Shown piece after piece: positions 58,449 through 64,000 of a DNA stretch of 64,000 bases. Source of the stretch: Arctopsyche grandis (Eukaryota; Arthropoda; Insecta; Trichoptera; Hydropsychidae); the NCBI RefSeq assembly GCF_051622035.1, contig NC_135365.1, forward strand, positions 24,614,001-24,678,000, in the 5' to 3' direction. Numbering within the stretch: position 1 is the stretch's first letter; the number at the start of each line of letters is the position of its first letter. The translations under genes were made by a program, and so were the position numbers. The notes under the pieces were generated by a model. It did no database searches. It saw only the letters and a list, made by a program, of their open reading frames with translations, and had not been told where the DNA came from.

Positions 58449-61400
58449 CTAAAGTTTATCAAATGTACCTTTGCGTGGGATGTCCGTATAAGGCGGTACC
58501 ATCTGGAACAATGACTGGCCTGATTTAAACGTAGCGACATCTTCTATTTTAATCATCTAAAAAAACCCAGTTCAGTACTCAATTCAATCAAAATATTCAT
58601 ACCTATAAAGTAAAAATATGTATGGATGCATATGTATATATACCACTGAATGGTCTTCCGGGACTGGGAGAAGCTCGGCATTGGAATTTTCTGACTTTAT
58701 AATACCTATAACTGTGTCCGGATTACCAGCACCACCTTTAGCCGATGATATCATATGCACACTTAGTTTCCGTCGGCTAGGTGAGGATATTGACAGAATA
58801 TCCTATATTGAATGAAAATATATATGTATTACTATCGTCACAATAAAGTAGTAAATAAATCTTAGCATACATACCTTGTATACATTGTATAATTGATTTT
58901 TAGTAACATCTCGCAGTGCCTTTACTTCAACGTTTTCCCTATCAAAGTGGTATTGCTGTGATTCAATTTCTGTCCAAAATTTGTCTGAACGACCCAACAT
59001 CATTTCAGGACGTTTAAGTTTCTCTGCTATCAAAGCATTTCGGTGACTATCATATTCCTGGTCACTCAACTTGTTGATGTAATCCTGAAAGAAAGAAGAA
59101 AATTTCAAATTATAGTAGTAATAAACATTTATACAAATTATTATTATAGTTGAAAATAATTTCTACACACCTCCATATGCCAAAGGAAAGCTTCTATTCT
59201 AGATTCTACATAGCTTGGATGTCTATCTGACTGCACTATAATCCGAATACCTTGAACACCATTGAAACGACGGATTTGACTGAATACAATATAGCCAAGT
59301 TGTTCCTAAAAACAAAGCAAAGTATTATGTAAAATAAGACTGACATCGAATAATAAATAAATAGATTAGTCACACTCACTTTGGTTCTCAATATATTGAA
59401 ACAGGGTTCAGATAAAATTTGTACTAGTAATTCAATTAAAACATTCGAAGACGTCGATTGTAGGCCACATTGTAAGTAAATTAATACACACGAACTACTG
59501 TGAACGGTATGGTCGATTTCCAATATATAATGACTGCCCTTTTTCAGTTGAATTTCCCTTATCAGTGTCAACTGTTGGGATAATAGGGGTATTATATTCT
59601 TGGGCATCCTAAAATTTATTTAAAAAGTGAGACATTGTTAATTTGACGGAGAGCCACAGCAAACTGATCGCTCACGCGTCACATCACAAGATGACAACTC
59701 AACGATATTTCAACCATGAATGCATTCTTCTAAGCTAGAATATTAAAATAAGTCCCACAATAATGTGTATAAGAATTGCATACTTTTGCTCGACGATGGA
59801 TGCGAGTTCTACAGCTTTCTTCTTTGAAGCATTTCCATGTACAAAACACTCAATGTGAACTTTTGTTAGTAAATTTTTAATAAAATCTTGCAAGTTATCA
59901 ATCGTAATAGCTGAAATGGATATTAAAAATAAATTAATTACCAGGGAACGACTTTTTAAATAATTTCATTATGATATACATAGCTACAATGTATGTATAA
60001 CCAATTACCGTCTTTCATGTTCAAGCACTCCTTTTTGCTCCAAGAAACTTCTGAAAGCATCATAGTCAAATAAAAACAGCCGAGTTCATACGGCTGATCG
60101 GCATCGAAATTTCTCAATTGCCTTACATAATTTTCTTTAAGAATAGCAAATCTTTCTGGATTCACTTGAAGCGATGCCAGTTTTTCCATGATGCAATTGA
60201 TAAGGACATGTTGTTTACAATTATAACCATCTATTTGAATCTAAAATAAACTCATTAAAAGTAATATAATTGAAGCTTACAAACATAATATATGTATGTA
60301 TATCACATGACCACACCAACCGTAAATCCAGTTTTGGTATTAGAAATTTGATAATTGATTCCTGCCAATTCGGCTGCATAAGTTAGCTCATTGAGTGAAT
60401 CGTTGAGCAAAGATATAAATAATGAATTCAAATTGTAATTTAGTGGGTCGAAATTTACGATTGGACTAAAAATATAATGAAAATTAGTGTTTTATAAAAT
60501 TGCCTTAATTAAAAAAAAATAAAAACGATTATTCACCTAACGAATCGAAAGAATGTATTCATTTTGGGTAGTGAGTATTCATCATCTTGTTTGAACCAGA
60601 CTCTTATCAATGGAGTATCGCAAACAATCGTCGGATATTCCTTTGATTCGGGATCTGATTCGATCAAATCTAAACTGTCCGGTAAGAAAGAGTTGACTGC
60701 TGGCAAATGCAAACCTTCGTTTAATCCACATTTATTCCATCTCTGGAAAATATATAATATAATAAATCACATAAAAATAGAAAAAAATTGACTATGACAA
60801 ATTTAACAACAGTTTGATTTTACACACGTCAAGTTTTTCCTTTGATATTTTCTCCAAGTGATATTTTGTACCATACCATTTTTCAGTTTGATCGCAATTT
60901 GATGCAAATATTTTACCAACAACCTTTATACGAATTCGCTCTGGTGTCAACATTGACAAAAACTCTTGAATGAGTTGCGGCTTCCAATCCGTTAAATGAA
61001 AATCAGCACTCATGATTTCATCCATCGGATAATCCTTCTTAATATGGAATGAAATATAAAAAATATTAGAAATAAATTCAATTTGTAACTGAAATTAAGT
61101 TAGCATAAAATCCACCTGTAAATTGTTCACATATTTTTGAACAAAATCTCTGGGCTCCTCTTTATCTTAAAACTTGAACAATGTCAAACGAATATTTGCT
61201 ATCTCGTCAAAGAACCACTTTTGAATACCTTCTTTGTTCAACAAATTTATATACTGCAAAATAACCAAACTCATTGCAAACCACAGTCAACTAACGAATT
61301 CAAAGTTATACATAATGGAATCTTTACTTGGAATACCAGCTCGACAATTTCATCAGTATGATTGATTCCGTTTTCAGATAAATCCACAGATATATTAAAA

Positions 61401-62924
61401 AAAGCAAATCCTCTGCCGCCAAGATAGCAATAGCTATATAAGCTATTACACCAACCTTTTACTTTCAATAGAGACAACAGACTCCCTGGACCTTCGTGGC
61501 CAATCAATTGACCAATGTAATTCAAAGGCTGAAATATTAAGTAAGTATTTGAAAAAATACTTCCGCTGGGACATTATAATCATAGCCAAATCTTATAAAA
61601 AAGTCCCTTTGATAATACTAACCTCAGTTTTATAATGTATTGTCGTATCAGGAATAGGAAATTCCAAATACAAACTTCGCACATCCTTAACAGGGACGAC
61701 GTTCATTTGTAATCCTCGATAATCTTCACTATGAGGATGTTGAGCCCAAGACGGCTTCACAACATCCTTGTCCTCTATTTCAGAGAACTTTTCAACTGCC
61801 ATCTTTTCAAGGTCGTCCAGTGATTCTAGAACATTGTTTCAAATATAATTCAACCGAATTATGATGTTTGTATATGTAAATGAATACATACAACAATTAG
61901 TTAGTTTGCTAACCTTTTCCAAGGATGACCAAAGTCATTATATTTGCAGAATACCATTTGGAATGGAATTCAAGCAGCTCCTGGCGTACATCGATTCCCA
62001 TTTTTCTCGATGTCGTTTCCAATGTATCTCTATTTCCTATTTTCAGTAAATAATTTAAAATGTTGCTCGAATCCAATTTTTTATACTTTAATTACATACC
62101 TGTTCCAAATTTATTATATGGATGATTGGGATCTGACGTAGATTTATCCAGTAGATATAAACGCCAGGAATCATTGCATATGTTCTTTTCATTTTCTGAA
62201 TTCACGGCATTCAATTCTCGATCTGTAGCACTTATAGTGAACAATGGCGAAATAAAAAATTGGGCAAATCTAAAATGAAAACAATTCAACTTCAATAAGA
62301 GTACAATTTTTCATAGTTGTCATTATTGATTCAAATGAAGAATTACATATCCAAAGCTGATGCAAAGTGCTCTGGAATGACATCAAAAAAATATACAGTT
62401 TTATCAGTGGATGTATAAGCATTATAGATGCCGCCATGTTCCGACAAAAATTTTGTATACATATTTTCCTATAACAATAAAACATTGTTTAAATCTAAAC
62501 CTATAATAATATTGTGAAAAAATTACAATTTTTATATACCTGAGGATATTTTTTAGTTCCTAAAAAGAGCATGTGTTCACAAAAATGAGCCATTCCCGGT
62601 ATATTGTCTGGATCACTGAGATGACCTGTATAAAATAAATTCACGCATTCAATATGCTAAACAAAACATGGTTTTGAAAAGAACCATAATATAATTAAAT
62701 GTGATAAAATACAAACCAACGGCGACATTTAAAGCCGCTGCCGATTTCTCAGCCCTCGAATCACTGACGAGCAACACTTTCAATCTACTCTTCAATTGTA
62801 TGCCTCTGAATTCAAATATAATAATTATATTAAAAAAAACTTCTTAAAAAGATTTTTTGATACTGTCCCTTCTATAAATTACATCCTTTCCAAATTCCAC
62901 GGCTTGTTCTCGTTCAACCAGCAT
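58449..62924 (-). CDS. Ide: Insulin-degrading enzyme (M16 zinc metallopeptidase), 19 exons, one in-frame TAA
   Basis: Zinc protease that degrades insulin-like and other small peptides, mainly in the cytosol. Exons in order: 62864-62924, 62717-62803, 62540-62625, 62347-62468, 62100-62269, 61914-62036, 61623-61825, 61328-61528, 61116-61253, 60828-61037, 60537-60742, 60321-60465, 60009-60240, 59784-59910, 59380-59608, 59171-59305, 58875-59084, 58644-58802, 58449-58556. The model is 984 codons; human IDE has 1019 residues and a longer N-terminus. The inverted zinc motif HFCEH is at residues 63-67, with the third ligand in NSENEKN (Glu144). [20 protein letters not shown] marks the second half. All phases match. 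Codon 380 in exon 9 is TAA (61167-61169), where KDKE is expected. It is a sequencing error, a null allele or a pseudogene. ATG 62924 corresponds to the short cytosolic form. Confidence 0.9.
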
Positions 62925-63733
62925 GATTATGATTTATGATTTGTGCAATACTTGGTTTATTTCAAATTTGTAAGCAGAAACCAAACGAAAACGGTTCAAA
63001 TCTATGATTCAAATCAAGAAAGAATAAATTAACAACGTACATAAATATAATCCATATTCAAATTATGTCATGTTATCGATGTGTTTTCAGAATAAATAAA
63101 TTATTCCAAACTGAGTCTTAATTTCAGACTTGCTAGGGCACAGCACACAACTGATAGTAATATCTTCTGTAAAACCCGACCCATACACGGTCAAACATGT
63201 TGGTGGTTCTCGATACACGTACTAACCAAAGTCGCCAAAATCAATTTACACGAGCCTCAACAACGATTTTGATTCTAGAATTTTTTCGTATCACAAAATT
63301 TCATAACAAAACATCATATTTTGTTATTTTGTACGGACATAGAATATAAAAAATTTGATGTCAGAAAATGCCTTGATTTGGAATTTGACCCAAGTGAAAG
63401 GCTTAAAACCCGATTGAATGCCGATTCAGGATTATCATTGATAAGCCTAAATCGGCATTGGCTATCTTTTTTTTGATTTTTAAATGCTTTTTATTATTAC
63501 GAAATTATGTTCACAATACATCTTATATTTATTTTAATAGCTACTGATCTACTGATCATTTTCTATTTTACAATTTTAATTTAATTTGGTTAGTAATCAC
63601 AGTATTATATTATTCTAATGTTAATCTAAAGCATAATAGGAAAAAGAGCTCAAAAACCTATTTACAATCCTTATAAATGTTCATAATACATCTAATACAT
63701 AATATTAATTAAAGACTATCTAAAGTCGATGAC
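62925..63733. other. Upstream region of the insulin-degrading enzyme gene
   Basis: AT-rich with no gene or repeat recognised. The promoter of the - strand gene should lie in the first few hundred bases, but I see no decisive motif. Confidence 0.4.
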
Positions 63734-64000
63734 CTAAAGCAGATTGTGTTTAGGTAATCTGTGTTTATACCTGAAGGGTATAGACATTTTATTGTAATCA
63801 CCGAGACTCTTCACAAGTGTGTTAGTATGGTTATTAGTGATTCTTTCATAGAATCTACTGGTTAGTTTGTTAGTAATGTCTGTAACAAACGGAATATTAT
63901 ATATAGCATGCAGTTTTTTCAGGTTAGTATATATGGGTGTATTATAAATTATTTTAAGGGATTTATTTTGTATTACTTGGAGCTTGGAAAGGTTAGTATT
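63734..64000 (-). mobile_element. LINE (jockey-like) reverse transcriptase C-terminus, runs off the window
   Basis: 89 open codons on - end at TAG 63734. They read LSKLQVIQNKSLKIIYN, then LHAIYNIPFVTDITNKLTSR, F-Y-E-R-I-T and F-R-Y-K-H-R-L-P-K. L-x-x-x-Q-N-K-x-L-R-x-I and the closing R-Y-K-H-R are the usual ending of jockey-clade polyproteins. The rest lies beyond 64000, so this may be a 5'-complete or a truncated copy. Confidence 0.75.

Noticed and set aside
61150-61190. A 24-base GT...AG segment in insulin-degrading enzyme exon 9 whose removal would delete the TAA in frame
   Set aside because: Far too short for a spliceosomal intron, and it would delete conserved residues.

Overview
The window is AT-rich nuclear DNA of an insect. 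The evidence is a tandem array of gustatory (taste) receptor genes. Each gene has one exon of about 1 kb followed by three very short exons joined by phase-0 introns, and the last exon carries the insect Gr signature T-Y-x5-Q-F. I could not fix the insect order from the sequence.

Layout: 97-198 is the last exon of a receptor gene that begins upstream. From 521 to 51521 there are twelve receptor models, here named Gr-1 to Gr-12, all on + except Gr-7, plus two receptor pseudogene fragments at 47796-48815. Two subfamilies interleave. Type A (Gr-1, 2, 7, 9) stops just after the Q-F motif. Type B (Gr-3, 4, 5, 6, 8, 10, 11, 12) carries 15-18 further residues. Most models look intact. Gr-10 has an in-frame TGA, Gr-7 has an extra A in an A9 run, and one base in Gr-6 exon 3 needs checking. 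From 38.0 to 54.9 kb a block of type-B receptor, hAT transposon relic and glycine-N-acyltransferase-like (GLYAT-like) sequence occurs three times. All three GLYAT copies look dead. A smaller duplication copies parts of 32.6-36.3 kb to 47.4-48.9 kb.

The right end (58449-62924, - strand) holds a 19-exon insulin-degrading enzyme gene that can be followed to the base. Its frame is intact except for one TAA in exon 9. A jockey-like LINE terminus runs off the right edge.

The spaces and introns are full of mobile elements, many with exact target-site duplications. There are several hAT classes with 8-bp duplications, two foldback families with 9-bp duplications, Helitron-type elements ending CTAG or CTAA after a CGATGA/TCATCG hairpin, and a tRNA-derived SINE with a palindromic 3' tail. 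There is also a nested Harbinger element carrying a MADF-domain piece, a truncated piggyBac, a mariner relic, a solo LTR and LINE fragments. In several genes the long intron 2 or 3 is mostly such insertions, so gene spans vary from 1.5 to 4.2 kb while the exons stay almost constant.

Functionally, the receptors would be seven-transmembrane ligand-gated cation channel subunits of taste neurons. The acyltransferase and protease neighbours have no evident link to taste.
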